Positions 15,473 through 22,921 of a DNA stretch of 32,172 bases are shown one piece after another. Position numbers and translations under genes: made by a program. The first letter of the stretch is position 1, and each line of letters starts with the position of its first letter. The notes under the pieces are model-generated. The model saw nothing but the letters and a program-made list of their open reading frames with translations. It was not told where the DNA came from and did not search any database. Origin of the DNA: Caryophanales bacterium UBA7642 (GTDB lineage Bacteria > Bacillota_I > Bacilli_A > RFN20 > CAG-288); NCBI GenBank assembly GCA_002483745.1, contig DLIM01000025.1, positions 56,278-88,449 on the forward strand, in the 5' to 3' direction.

Positions 15473-16147
15473 TTAGAATTTAAAATTCAAATTCCTTTTA
15501 GCATTAATGACTTTGAAGAAGGTTTTTGAAGCTTTTTTAGTACAGATCATGAAGATAGCATATCCAATTATGGTGACAGCAATAAACTCACCTAAAAAGA
15601 CCCAACCAAACTGAACCCAATAATAAACAGTCGCATTGGTATTACTTAAATCAACATTATACATAAAGGTCAATTCATATCCCACGACAAAGCCATTGAC
15701 GATAGCTGGAATAACAGAAGCAACAATAAGATGTCGGCAAAAGCTCTCTAGAATACATGAAATAAAGGTTGCTAATGTTCCAAACACCATATCTAATGGG
15801 GTTAATCCATAAGCAACTGAATAGATATTAGATAAGAAGCATCCAATAGTTAACCCTATTGTGTAGTTTGGATTAAAAAATGGAAGAATCATTAAAAACT
15901 CAGAGATTCTTACCTGTGGGGTCGTATAGGACATAAAGAAGAAAGCATAGGTTAGTGCTACATACATAGCAGCAATAACGGCATTGGTTGCGATACTGCG
16001 GGTATCCATTTTGAAGCAATGAAAATACTCCTTGATAGGATTTTTCTTTCCGTTTTCCTCAGTTTTAGTTTCCTCTACTTTCTCATCAGAAGAAACTACT
16101 TCTTTTTCCTTTTCAGCATCGTATTGTTTTTCTTCAGCTTCTTTCAT
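15473..16147 (-). CDS. queT: QueT-family queuosine precursor ECF transporter S component
   Basis: A 224-residue membrane protein of the QueT (DUF988) family, which takes up preQ1/preQ0-type queuosine precursors together with a shared ECF energy module. The conserved core is present: AAMYVALTYAF, then VRISEFLMILPFF, then GLTIGCFLSNI, then DMVFGTLATFI. About six membrane segments can be drawn. An acidic, Lys/Glu-rich N-terminal extension of about 48 residues makes it longer than the usual ~165-175. The strong Shine-Dalgarno GGGGG (16156-16160) is part of a preQ1-I-like riboswitch, which supports the substrate call. The ECF ATPases and any queuosine-modifying tgt are not in the window. Confidence 0.9.
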   Translation of the reverse strand: MKEAEEKQYDAEKEKEVVSSDEKVEETKTEENGKKNPIKEYFHCFKMDTRSIATNAVIAAMYVALTYAFFFMSYTTPQVRISEFLMILPFFNPNYTIGLTIGCFLSNIYSVAYGLTPLDMVFGTLATFISCILESFCRHLIVASVIPAIVNGFVVGYELTFMYNVDLSNTNATVYYWVQFGWVFLGEFIAVTIIGYAIFMICTKKASKTFFKVINAKRNLNFKF

Positions 16148-16155
16148 TAAAAAAG

Positions 16156-16201
16156 CCCCCTGTTAATGTTTTACGTGGGGTATCATGGGAAAGACCCACG
16201 C
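16156..16201 (-). promoter_or_regulatory. PreQ1-I-like riboswitch in the queT leader
   Basis: On the minus strand P1 is CGTGGG/CCCACG (16195-16200 and 16174-16179). U directly follows the 5' arm and C directly precedes the 3' arm, as in preQ1-I aptamers where that C pairs with the ligand. An A-rich L3 (16161-16173) leads to GGGGG, which is also the Shine-Dalgarno and can pair with CCC in the loop (16187-16189) to make an H-type pseudoknot. The layout resembles the Thermoanaerobacter tengcongensis preQ1-I aptamer, but the loop is 15 nt instead of about 10. Ligand binding would hide the ribosome site and switch translation off. Confidence 0.75.
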
Positions 16202-16212
16202 GATTGCAGTCT

Positions 16213-16241
16213 AATTTAGTACATGAATCTACTTATTGCAA
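16213..16241 (-). promoter_or_regulatory. Promoter of queT
   Basis: On the minus strand TTGCAA (16236-16241), a 17-nt spacer and TAAATT (16213-16218). The expected start is about 16206, so the leader is about 60 nt and consists almost entirely of the riboswitch. Confidence 0.7.
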
Positions 16242-16259
16242 GGGAAAGAAGAGAAAGTT

Positions 16260-16901
16260 TTACTTCTTATAAAACGTTTTTATTTTTTTAATCAGTTCTT
16301 CACGATCAGAATGATTGTTAAGAACATCAATTTTATCAACATCGAGAGTGATAATAGGACTAGCTACATATTCTTTAGCTATCCAATCATCATAGTCTTT
16401 CCAAAGGAAGTGATAGTATTCAACTAAGCCAGGATCGATTTCGTATGTACGTCCTCTTTCTTTAATACGCTTTATGACGGTATCAAAGCTACCTTTTAAA
16501 TAAATCATAATATCAGGGCTCTTCTTAGGTAGATTCTTTAAATCACCGAGCATCTCATTAAGAAGACTGGTGTATATTTCCATTTCCAAATCAGAAATTC
16601 TACCTAAATCATGATTTTTGCTAGCAAAGTAATGGTCTTCATAAATGGACCTGTCAAGAATAGCATTATCATTAGTCAAGGCTTTCTTAATTGACTGATA
16701 ACGGGAAATTAAGAAATTCAATTGAAGCAGAAAAGCATATCTTTTTTTCTCAATCTCTTCGGCAGAAGCCGAATAGAATAATGGCAAAACCTTATTACCT
16801 TCGACTGATTCATAATAGACAGGAATACCTAATTCTTCATTAAGGATCTTAGCAGTTGTCGTCTTGCCAAGACCTATCATTCCACCGATTACTATCACCA
16901 C
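16260..16901 (-). CDS. Deoxynucleoside kinase (dAdo/dGuo/dCyd kinase family)
   Basis: A 213-residue enzyme that phosphorylates deoxynucleosides for dNTP salvage. The P-loop is GGMIGLGKTT (6-15), the substrate glutamate is Glu31 (YESVEGN) and the DRS motif is at 83-85 (DRSIYED). The LID arginines are in KERGRTYE (about 146-153). The family resembles Mycoplasma deoxyadenosine kinase; sequence alone does not fix the preferred base. The start is one of two consecutive GTG codons at 16901, with AAAGG about 8 nt upstream. TG-A-TAGAAT on the minus strand (-10 at 16928-16933) is a likely extended -10 promoter. queT follows downstream but has its own promoter and riboswitch. Confidence 0.9.
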   Translation of the reverse strand: MVIVIGGMIGLGKTTTAKILNEELGIPVYYESVEGNKVLPLFYSASAEEIEKKRYAFLLQLNFLISRYQSIKKALTNDNAILDRSIYEDHYFASKNHDLGRISDLEMEIYTSLLNEMLGDLKNLPKKSPDIMIYLKGSFDTVIKRIKERGRTYEIDPGLVEYYHFLWKDYDDWIAKEYVASPIITLDVDKIDVLNNHSDREELIKKIKTFYKK

Positions 16902-17017
16902 AATAGATGCCTTTCATTAACTTGCTTATTCTATCACCTATATTAATGTTTTTAAGCAAATTTCTTAACTTTCTTTCTGACATGTGGTTAAATATTGGTG
17001 TACAAAAAGGAGCGTGT

Positions 17018-17677
17018 ATGAATCCAGAAGCATATTACAATTTAAGCTATGGTATCTACTTAATTACTGCCATAGATAACGATGGCAAGAAGGTTGGCTG
17101 TATTGCAAACTGTGCCATCCAAGTCACCAGCAACCCCTCTCAGCTTTTGATTTCTTTAAACCATGATAACTACACTTGTGTCGCGGTAAGAGAGACAAAG
17201 AAACTTGCCGTTATGGTTCTAGGAGAAAATGTCGGAGCTGATATTATCGGTACATTTGGATATAAAAGTTCACGTAACACTGATAAATTTGCCTCTATTC
17301 CCTATAAGAACATTAAAGGGTTACCAGTAATTAATGATGCCATCTGCTATTTCATCATTAATGTCAAAAACGAATTTGAGACTAACACCCACACTCTCTT
17401 TGTCGGCGAAGTAGAAGAATGCGACTTAATCAAGAAAGACATTCCGATGACATATAGCTATTACCATAAGGTAAAGAAAGGCTTGTCACCCAAGAATGCC
17501 CCTACGTACCAGAAAGGAAATGACAAAGGTATGGAAAAGACTAACGGAAAGACGATGCATCACTTCAAATGTTTGCTCTGCGGCTACATTTATGAGACTG
17601 AGGATGAAGAACTTCCATCAGACTTCACTTGCCCAGTTTGTGGCGCTCCGGCTGATCAGTTTGAAAAGATCGACTAA
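17018..17677 (+). CDS. Flavin reductase-rubredoxin fusion (Hrb-like high-molecular-weight rubredoxin)
   Basis: A 219-residue cytoplasmic electron carrier. Residues 1 to about 160 are a flavin-reductase-like FMN-binding domain, and residues 183-219 are a short rubredoxin with iron ligands Cys185, 188, 205 and 208 (CLLCGY, CPVCG). The same architecture occurs in Hrb of acetogens and clostridia, which passes electrons from NAD(P)H to a flavodiiron protein that reduces O2 or NO. No flavodiiron gene is in the window, so the partner is unknown. An upstream in-frame start exists at 16907, but AAGGAG at 17007-17012 and the family N-terminus favour the ATG at 17018. TTAACT-17-TTAAAT (16965-16993) could be the promoter. 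Confidence 0.9.
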   Translation: MNPEAYYNLSYGIYLITAIDNDGKKVGCIANCAIQVTSNPSQLLISLNHDNYTCVAVRETKKLAVMVLGENVGADIIGTFGYKSSRNTDKFASIPYKNIKGLPVINDAICYFIINVKNEFETNTHTLFVGEVEECDLIKKDIPMTYSYYHKVKKGLSPKNAPTYQKGNDKGMEKTNGKTMHHFKCLLCGYIYETEDEELPSDFTCPVCGAPADQFEKID

Positions 17678-17690
17678 TTCTATTTAGAAA

Positions 17691-17720
17691 AAAGGTCTCT
17701 AACATCTAGAGGCCTTTTTT
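17691..17720 (+). terminator. Intrinsic terminator of the rubredoxin fusion gene
   Basis: A 10-bp stem (17691-17700 with 17708-17717, one G-U pair), a 7-nt loop and a T-run at 17715-17720, 13 nt after the stop. Confidence 0.93.
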
Positions 17721-17734
17721 CAACCTTTTTTTCA

Positions 17735-17748
17735 TGTAAACGTTTTTA
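17735..17748 (+). promoter_or_regulatory. cre-like operator
   Basis: TGTAAACGTTTTTA matches the CcpA box TGWAARCGYTWNCW at 13 of 14 positions. The 8-mer TGTAAACG recurs at 17796-17803, next to the predicted transcription start. It lies upstream of the -10 box of the MATE gene. Whether a CcpA-type regulator exists here cannot be seen in the window. Confidence 0.45.
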
Positions 17749-17759
17749 TTTTTCTTTTC

Positions 17760-17788
17760 TTATTAATTGTTCTCTCTTCTTTTATAAT
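17760..17788 (+). promoter_or_regulatory. Promoter of the MATE gene
   Basis: A perfect TATAAT (17783-17788) with a weak -35 TTATTA (17760-17765) at 17-nt spacing. Expected start is about 17795, leaving only about 18 nt before a terminator-type hairpin. Confidence 0.6.
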
Positions 17789-17812
17789 CATCCAATGTAA
17801 ACGAGTTGCTCT

Positions 17813-17855
17813 AACAGCGTAAGTCCAGTTTATTCTGGGCTGACGCTGTTTTTTT
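17813..17855 (+). terminator. Attenuator-like terminator between promoter and MATE start
   Basis: Outer stem AACAGCGT/ACGCTGTT (17813-17820, 17843-17850) and inner stem GTCCAG/CTGGGC (17823-17828, 17835-17840), followed directly by seven T. It ends 3 nt before AGGAG (17858-17862) and 17 nt before the ATG. Because it lies inside the predicted leader, expression of the transporter should require readthrough. Confidence 0.8.
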
Positions 17856-17871
17856 ATAGGAGAAAACAAGA

Positions 17872-19278
17872 ATGGAAAAGGCAGAAAGCAATAAGATGCA
17901 GAGCATGAGTGTCAAGAAGTTAGTCTGGAACATGGGATTACCAATGATCATATCCATGGTCCTCCAAGCTCTTTACAACATTGTCGATACGGCTTTTGTT
18001 ATTAATATGGGAGAAGAAGGCATTAACGCTAACTTAGCCTTAACTTATGCTTTCCCCGTTCAGATTTTCATGATTGCAATCGGGGTCGGCACTGGCATTG
18101 GAATCAATTCTTTGCTTTCAAGGTATTTAGGAGAAGGAAACAAAAAGAAAGCTGGGGAGACAGCTGGAAACGGTCTCTTTATGGGTTTGATCATTTATTT
18201 AGTCTTCCTGCTTTTTGGATTATTTGCTTCAAAAGCCTTCATTAAAATGCAAGTTAGCGATAATGAAGAGGCTATTCAGATGGGAAGCGACTATCTTTTC
18301 ATCGTCTGCGTACTATCATTTGGTCAGGTCGGTTACACCATCTTTGAAAGATTCCTTTTAGCTACCGGTAAGACACTATATTCAACCATTGGTCAAATCA
18401 CTGGCGCAGTCGCTAATATTATCTTAGATTATGTTTTTATTTATCCTTTAAAGATGGGCGTCAAAGGAGCTGCCTATGCTACCGCCATCGGTCAGTGCCT
18501 TAGCTGTTTAATGGATATCATCTTCCACTATACTTTGAATAAAGAAGTTAAGTTCGGGTTTAAGGATCTTAAACCAAATCATGAAACCATTTTAGGTATC
18601 TTAAAAATGGGAATACCGGCTGCTATAATGCAGGGTCTATTAGCTATTATGATGTTAGGAGTTAATTTAATCCTAGGCACCTTAAACACTAACCGAGAAC
18701 TGCTTCAGGACAGTTTTGGCATCTACTACAAGATTCAGCAGATACCTCTATTTGCGGCTTTCGGTATGAGTAACGCCTTAATTTCGATTGTTTCTTATAA
18801 TTATGGAATGAAAGAAAATGACCGAGTAAAAGAAACCTATAAATGGGGACTAATAGATACCATGATCGTAGGATTAGCCTTCACTATTATCTTTGAAGCC
18901 TGTTCTACTCCTATTGCCTCCTTGTTTGGTATGGCTACTGGAAGCTCATCCAGTGGCATTATGAATACTGTTACCTTAGCAATCAGAATAGCCTCAGTTG
19001 GCTTTGTCTTCATGGCTTTATCAGTCAGCACTCAAGGAGTCCTTCAGGGTCTTAGGTATGTTTATAGTCCTATCTTTATTTCGCTGTTAAGACTAGCAAT
19101 CTTTGTCTTCTCTTTAGTCTTCCTTTTTACTCTTTCAAGTAAGGCCACCACTCTTCTTTGGCTATCATTCCCACTTTCAGAGTTACTCACGGCAGTTATC
19201 TCCTTCTTTATTGGTAGGAGCAGCCTGAAGAAATCATTAAACCAAAAGGCGGTTCAATTGACTCAAGAAGCCAATTGA
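17872..19278 (+). CDS. MATE-family efflux transporter
   Basis: A 468-residue integral membrane protein with about 12 hydrophobic segments in two similar halves, the usual size for a Na+- or H+-coupled multidrug/toxin extruder. The family opening is clear (LVWNMGLPMIISMVLQALYN, then VDTAFV). The charged pore-side contexts GTGIGINSLLSRYLGEG and the second-half FGMSNALISIVSYNYG are also clear. It reads closest to the MepA/DinF branch; the substrate cannot be told. AGGAG precedes the ATG at 9 nt. The gene sits behind the attenuator-like hairpin and cre-like site described above, and a bidirectional terminator follows. Confidence 0.93.
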   Translation: MEKAESNKMQSMSVKKLVWNMGLPMIISMVLQALYNIVDTAFVINMGEEGINANLALTYAFPVQIFMIAIGVGTGIGINSLLSRYLGEGNKKKAGETAGNGLFMGLIIYLVFLLFGLFASKAFIKMQVSDNEEAIQMGSDYLFIVCVLSFGQVGYTIFERFLLATGKTLYSTIGQITGAVANIILDYVFIYPLKMGVKGAAYATAIGQCLSCLMDIIFHYTLNKEVKFGFKDLKPNHETILGILKMGIPAAIMQGLLAIMMLGVNLILGTLNTNRELLQDSFGIYYKIQQIPLFAAFGMSNALISIVSYNYGMKENDRVKETYKWGLIDTMIVGLAFTIIFEACSTPIASLFGMATGSSSSGIMNTVTLAIRIASVGFVFMALSVSTQGVLQGLRYVYSPIFISLLRLAIFVFSLVFLFTLSSKATTLLWLSFPLSELLTAVISFFIGRSSLKKSLNQKAVQLTQEAN

Positions 19279-19302
19279 AAAGATTGCTGATTAGAACTTA
19301 GT

Positions 19303-19333
19303 AAAAAGCCGGAACGAATCCCGGCTTTTCTAT
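19303..19333 (+). terminator. Bidirectional terminator between MATE and the convergent gene
   Basis: AAAAGCCGG (19304-19312) pairs with CCGGCTTTT (19321-19329) around an 8-nt loop. T-rich tails follow on the plus strand, and TTTTT follows on the minus strand, so it serves both the MATE gene and the gene at 19340-19801. Confidence 0.9.
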
Positions 19334-19339
19334 TTTCTT

Positions 19340-19801
19340 TTATTTAGCTAATTCAGACCAAATAACGACCCAGCGGTTGTTCTCAATGCCATAGGCGTTC
19401 TCATAGATACGAACATAGAGAACATATTCCTTGGTAGGATCGCCGACAAATTTCAAAGTAGAGCGATGATTGATGTAACAGAAGGTTCTCTTCTCCATTC
19501 CATTCTTGATGACAAGAGCGTTATCAACCTTGAAAATATCCTGGGATAATCCTTCAAGAGTATAACCATGATTCCAATCATCCTTTTCAGGAATCTTGAC
19601 AGCTAACTTCTTTCCGGAAACAAATCCACAGCGGCCCTTATGGATTTTGCCCTTGTAGACATATTCCTTAACGCCGAAAATAGATTCATTCTCATTCATG
19701 AGATGAACTTCTCCAAAACCCTTCTCATCAAAATAAACGCCATCGACTAATTTTAAAAGATTAAGTCTTTTGACTGTCTTTCTAGTTGTTTTCTTTTCCA
19801 T
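19340..19801 (-). CDS. Basic cytoplasmic protein, function unknown
   Basis: A 153-residue protein with a Lys/Arg/Thr-rich N-terminus (KKTTRKTVKR), then a sequence that looks mostly beta-stranded, with many aromatic and Gly residues. There is no signal peptide, membrane segment or recognisable catalytic motif. The real-gene call rests on GAGGAT at good spacing before the ATG, codon use like the neighbouring housekeeping genes (C-ending TTC, AAC, ATC), and a shared terminator right after the stop. I do not recognise the family. The basic tail suggests nucleic acid contact, but that is only a guess. Confidence 0.7.
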   Translation of the reverse strand: MEKKTTRKTVKRLNLLKLVDGVYFDEKGFGEVHLMNENESIFGVKEYVYKGKIHKGRCGFVSGKKLAVKIPEKDDWNHGYTLEGLSQDIFKVDNALVIKNGMEKRTFCYINHRSTLKFVGDPTKEYVLYVRIYENAYGIENNRWVVIWSELAK

Positions 19802-20240
19802 TTTATTATCCTCACTGCTATCAGTTTATATAAAAAAGCTTTGCTGTTTTTTTGATAGACTAATAGTATTATATAAAGCATCAAAGAAAAAGTAAGTTTT
19901 TTCAAAAGAAATTGCTTACATTGCCTAAGAATAGGTATTTTCATACTAAAAAAATGTCTAATAGTATCAATTGTAAAAAGTTGCTTTCCTAATTTTTACT
20001 AAATAATAATAGTTGAACTAGATAGAGATTTAGTAAAAAAGTAGATTGAAAGTTTCGCTAATCTATTATTTGAAAAATATACTAAAACTCCCTATTAGTC
20101 CGCAGTTTTCATATATTTTGGAAACGAAAATGACCAGCTAAAAATGAAATATATTCCTTTTTGTAGGGATCCGCTTCTTTATGAATCTAAGCGAGTCTTT
20201 TTAACTTCACCAACTGCATTCTTTTCCATTCTAAGAAGAT
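19802..20240. other. AT-rich gene-free stretch with repeats
   Basis: No convincing reading frame on either strand. It contains a 12-bp inverted repeat (arms 19993-20004 and 20028-20039, 23-nt spacer) and the 10-mer CTAATAGTAT twice (19860-19869, 19958-19967). The promoter of the minus-strand 19340-19801 gene must lie at its left end. No DnaA-box cluster or other origin signature is visible. Confidence 0.5.
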
Positions 20241-20275
20241 AAAAAAACATCACCCTCGATATAGAAGGTGATGTT
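20241..20275 (-). terminator. Intrinsic terminator of tRNA-Phe
   Basis: A perfect 9-bp stem (20246-20254 with 20267-20275) and a 12-nt loop, followed on the minus strand by seven T (20241-20247). It lies 11 nt downstream of the tRNA 3' end. Confidence 0.9.
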
Positions 20276-20285
20276 GTTTTCTTAA

Positions 20286-20361
20286 TGGTGGCCCAAGGCA
20301 GGGTTGAACTGCCGACACCAGCATTTTCAGTGCTGTGCTCTGCCAGCTGAGCTATCGGGCC
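20286..20361 (-). tRNA. tRNA-Phe (anticodon GAA)
   Basis: The reverse complement is a 76-nt cloverleaf with acceptor arms GGCCCGA and TTGGGCC. The anticodon stem is CAGCA/TGCTG, the loop is CTGAAAA, the T loop is TTCAACC, and CCA is encoded. It is a single-gene unit with its own promoter and terminator. Confidence 0.96.
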
Positions 20362-20388
20362 ATCAATTCGCTTTTTTAGCGCTTTGAT

Positions 20389-20417
20389 ATTCTAGCAAAA
20401 TCAATATTAATATTCAA
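20389..20417 (-). promoter_or_regulatory. Promoter of tRNA-Phe
   Basis: On the minus strand TTGAAT (20412-20417), a 17-nt spacer and an extended -10, TGC-TAGAAT (hexamer 20389-20394). The sequence TTTGCTA around the -10 is shared with the promoter of the tRNA-Asn/Glu unit. Confidence 0.78.
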
Positions 20418-20485
20418 GATATGATTTTAAGTTTACCTCTTTTTTGAACTTTACTTCTTTTCAGGAAAAGAAAAGAGATTACCCG

Positions 20486-20494
20486 TGATAGAAT
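20486..20494 (+). promoter_or_regulatory. Extended -10 promoter with almost no leader
   Basis: TG-A-TAGAAT (20486-20494) predicts a start near 20501, about 3 nt before the ATG at 20504. No -35 box at normal spacing and no Shine-Dalgarno are seen. The overlapping TATTAT at 20494-20499 would place the start at or past the ATG and is less likely. Confidence 0.5.
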
Positions 20495-20503
20495 ATTATC
20501 ACC

Positions 20504-22921
20504 ATGTCAAAGATAATTTACCTTTCGGTTCATGATATTGTTGATGTTCTTCTCAGAAAAGGAAATTTGGATACTCGAGTATTCAATCAATCCTCTATGC
20601 AAGAAGGCACTCGTCTGCACTTGCTTTATCAAAGCCAGCAAGGCCAAGACTATATTTCGGAGTACCCAGTTGAATATACTTTCCGTTATGATGACTTCGT
20701 TTTTGTAGTGTCCGGAAAAGCCGATGGTGTCATGGTAGATAAAGATGGCGGAGTGACAGTCGAGGAAATCAAGACCACAGTGGCCGACTTAGATGAGTTT
20801 TCTTTGGAGAATGGCCAATGGCATCTAGGTCAGGCGATGTTTTATAGTTATATCATCTCAAAGCAGAAGAATATCTCGGAAGTAAGGATAATTCTTACTT
20901 ATTTAAAACAATCTAACTACCATATCAGCAAAAAAATAGAGAAGACATATTCAGCTAAGAATTTGGAAGAATTCGTTTTAGACTTGATTGCACGTTATGC
21001 TCTCTATATGAAGAAGGTCCAAAAGTTCAAGGATATCAGAAATGAATCCGTTAAATCCGTTGTTTTCCCTTTTTCCGAAGAAAGAGCTGGTCAGAAACAG
21101 TTGATGGATTTTGTCACTAAAGCCTGTGATGAAAAAAAGGAAGTCTTCGTTGAGGCACCTACCGGGATTGGTAAAACTGTTTCCGTTCTTTATCCTACTT
21201 TTAAACGCTTTGGTGAGAAGAAGACGGATAGGATCTTTTATCTGACTGCCAAGAATTCCATTAAAAAGATTGCTATGGATACTATGAAGCTTTTTATTGA
21301 TCAAGGCGCTAAGGTAAAATCTATTGAGTTTACCAGTAAAGAGAGAATCTGTTTCAATGACAAGGTCGGCCACTGCAATCCAGATGAATGCCCTTTTGCT
21401 AGGCATTATTATGATAAATTGTTTGATGCTATTTTTGACTCCTTAGAAGAAACGGATTTCTTTAACCGAAAGAAAATCGAAGATATCTGTTTCAAAAAGC
21501 AAATGTGTCCTTTCCAGTTCCAATTAGATTTATCTTCTTACTGTGATGTTCTAGTCTGCGATTATTCTTATGTCTATGACTACCACGATCATTTGGAATT
21601 AAAAGACTCCGGAATTGAAAAGACTAATACTGTTTTATTAGTAGATGAATGTCATAACCTTCCGGACCGTGTTAGAGATATGTATTCTTTAGCAATCAGC
21701 ATCAGTGATTTTTCTGATGCTTTGTCTCTTTGTGGAGGGGTAGAGTTCAAAAATCTTAGAACTGATATTAAAGATTCAATTTCCCTTTTTAAGAAGCTTC
21801 CCATCAATTCTGAAGATGATTTATATCAGCAGAACATCAGCATCATTAATGAAATACCGGAAGCCTTTGAGAATGATTTGAATGATATTCTTTCTGATAT
21901 TAAAACTATTCTAAAGAAATATACTCATTTAGTTACTGACCCTTTAATGGAGTTTTTCTATAACGTCAATAGTTTCTACTATCTTATTAGCCTCTTAAAT
22001 GATCCTGAAATCGGTAAGACTTTCCTTTGCTATCTTAATCTTAACGATGATAAGACTATCAGTGGGCTAAAAATCACTAACCTTGACTGCCGACCTCTTA
22101 TTCAAAGCGGAAGTGAACTTTTCTCATCCACAATTTATTTTTCCGCTACTCTCTCCCCGAAGAATTACTATATTGACTTATTAGGCGGTGATATTAACGA
22201 TCTTAATAACCGCTTGATTTTATCTTCGCCTTTTCCTCAAAGAAACCGAGCGGTATTTACTGACACCAATATTTCATTAAGGTATAAAGACAGGGATCAA
22301 ACTATGTTTGAAGTCTTCAGTCTAATCAGATCAGTAATTACCCAGAAGAAAGGAAACTATTTCGTCTTCTGTCCTTCTTTCCAGTATTTGTCAGATCTTA
22401 GAACCTTCTTAGATAGCGAAGCACTGACAGGTGTAGATGTCTATTATCAGGAATCCCATATGAATGAGAATGAAAGAGATGAATTCTTGAATCATTTCAA
22501 AGCTGAGAACGAAAAGACCACTTTAGGTGTTACAGTCTTAGGCGGTGTTTTCTCTGAAGGCATTGATTTAGTAGGAGACCGTTTAATTGGTGCTATTATT
22601 ATTTCAGTCGGTTTACCACAAATCAATTTTGAAAGAGACTGTCTTAAAGGCTATTATGATAGTGTTTCAGCTGATGAGGATAAGAAGAAGGGATTTAGCT
22701 ATGCTTATACCTACCCGGGGCTTAATCGAGTGCTTCAGGCGGCTGGAAGAGTCATCAGGTCTGAAAAAGATCAAGGAATTATTCTTTTCATTGATTCCCG
22801 TTTCTCTTATACTTTCTACAAAGAAGTCTTCCAGGAAATCTACCCTGATATGAAGAAGGTTATCTCTTCGAGTCAATTACGTTACCAAATAAGAAAATTC
22901 TGGGAGGATTGCAATAAATGA
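20504..22921 (+). CDS. PD-(D/E)XK nuclease fused to an XPD/DinG-type Fe-S helicase
   Basis: An 805-residue fusion. The N-terminal about 170 residues carry a RecB/Cas4-like nuclease core: Asp74 (SGKADG), Glu88-x-Lys90 (EEIKT) and Gln110 (GQAMFYSY). The helicase follows, with Walker A APTGIGKT (about 219-226). Four cysteines lie in the usual Fe-S position (ICFND..HC..DECPF and MCPF, about 282-335). The DEAH-type box is VDECHN (about 380), with SATLSP, SEGIDL and QAAGRVIR motifs after it. The family unwinds DNA 5' to 3'; a DNA repair or recombination role is likely. It appears to be translated from a near-leaderless mRNA, and its stop overlaps lepA as ATGA. Confidence 0.9.
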   Translation: MSKIIYLSVHDIVDVLLRKGNLDTRVFNQSSMQEGTRLHLLYQSQQGQDYISEYPVEYTFRYDDFVFVVSGKADGVMVDKDGGVTVEEIKTTVADLDEFSLENGQWHLGQAMFYSYIISKQKNISEVRIILTYLKQSNYHISKKIEKTYSAKNLEEFVLDLIARYALYMKKVQKFKDIRNESVKSVVFPFSEERAGQKQLMDFVTKACDEKKEVFVEAPTGIGKTVSVLYPTFKRFGEKKTDRIFYLTAKNSIKKIAMDTMKLFIDQGAKVKSIEFTSKERICFNDKVGHCNPDECPFARHYYDKLFDAIFDSLEETDFFNRKKIEDICFKKQMCPFQFQLDLSSYCDVLVCDYSYVYDYHDHLELKDSGIEKTNTVLLVDECHNLPDRVRDMYSLAISISDFSDALSLCGGVEFKNLRTDIKDSISLFKKLPINSEDDLYQQNISIINEIPEAFENDLNDILSDIKTILKKYTHLVTDPLMEFFYNVNSFYYLISLLNDPEIGKTFLCYLNLNDDKTISGLKITNLDCRPLIQSGSELFSSTIYFSATLSPKNYYIDLLGGDINDLNNRLILSSPFPQRNRAVFTDTNISLRYKDRDQTMFEVFSLIRSVITQKKGNYFVFCPSFQYLSDLRTFLDSEALTGVDVYYQESHMNENERDEFLNHFKAENEKTTLGVTVLGGVFSEGIDLVGDRLIGAIIISVGLPQINFERDCLKGYYDSVSADEDKKKGFSYAYTYPGLNRVLQAAGRVIRSEKDQGIILFIDSRFSYTFYKEVFQEIYPDMKKVISSSQLRYQIRKFWEDCNK

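Noticed and set aside
16174..16201. Terminator for the deoxynucleoside kinase gene
   Set aside because: The stem lacks a T-run after it on the minus strand and lies downstream of a good queT promoter. The riboswitch reading explains the conserved-type loop, L3 and ribosome site better.
16907..17017. N-terminal extension of the flavin reductase-rubredoxin protein with a hydrophobic start
   Set aside because: AAGGAG sits directly before the ATG at 17018, and the family N-terminus begins there; the extension would overlap the promoter region.
19802..20240. Replication origin
   Set aside because: AT-rich, but no cluster of DnaA boxes and no dnaA, dnaN or partition genes nearby.
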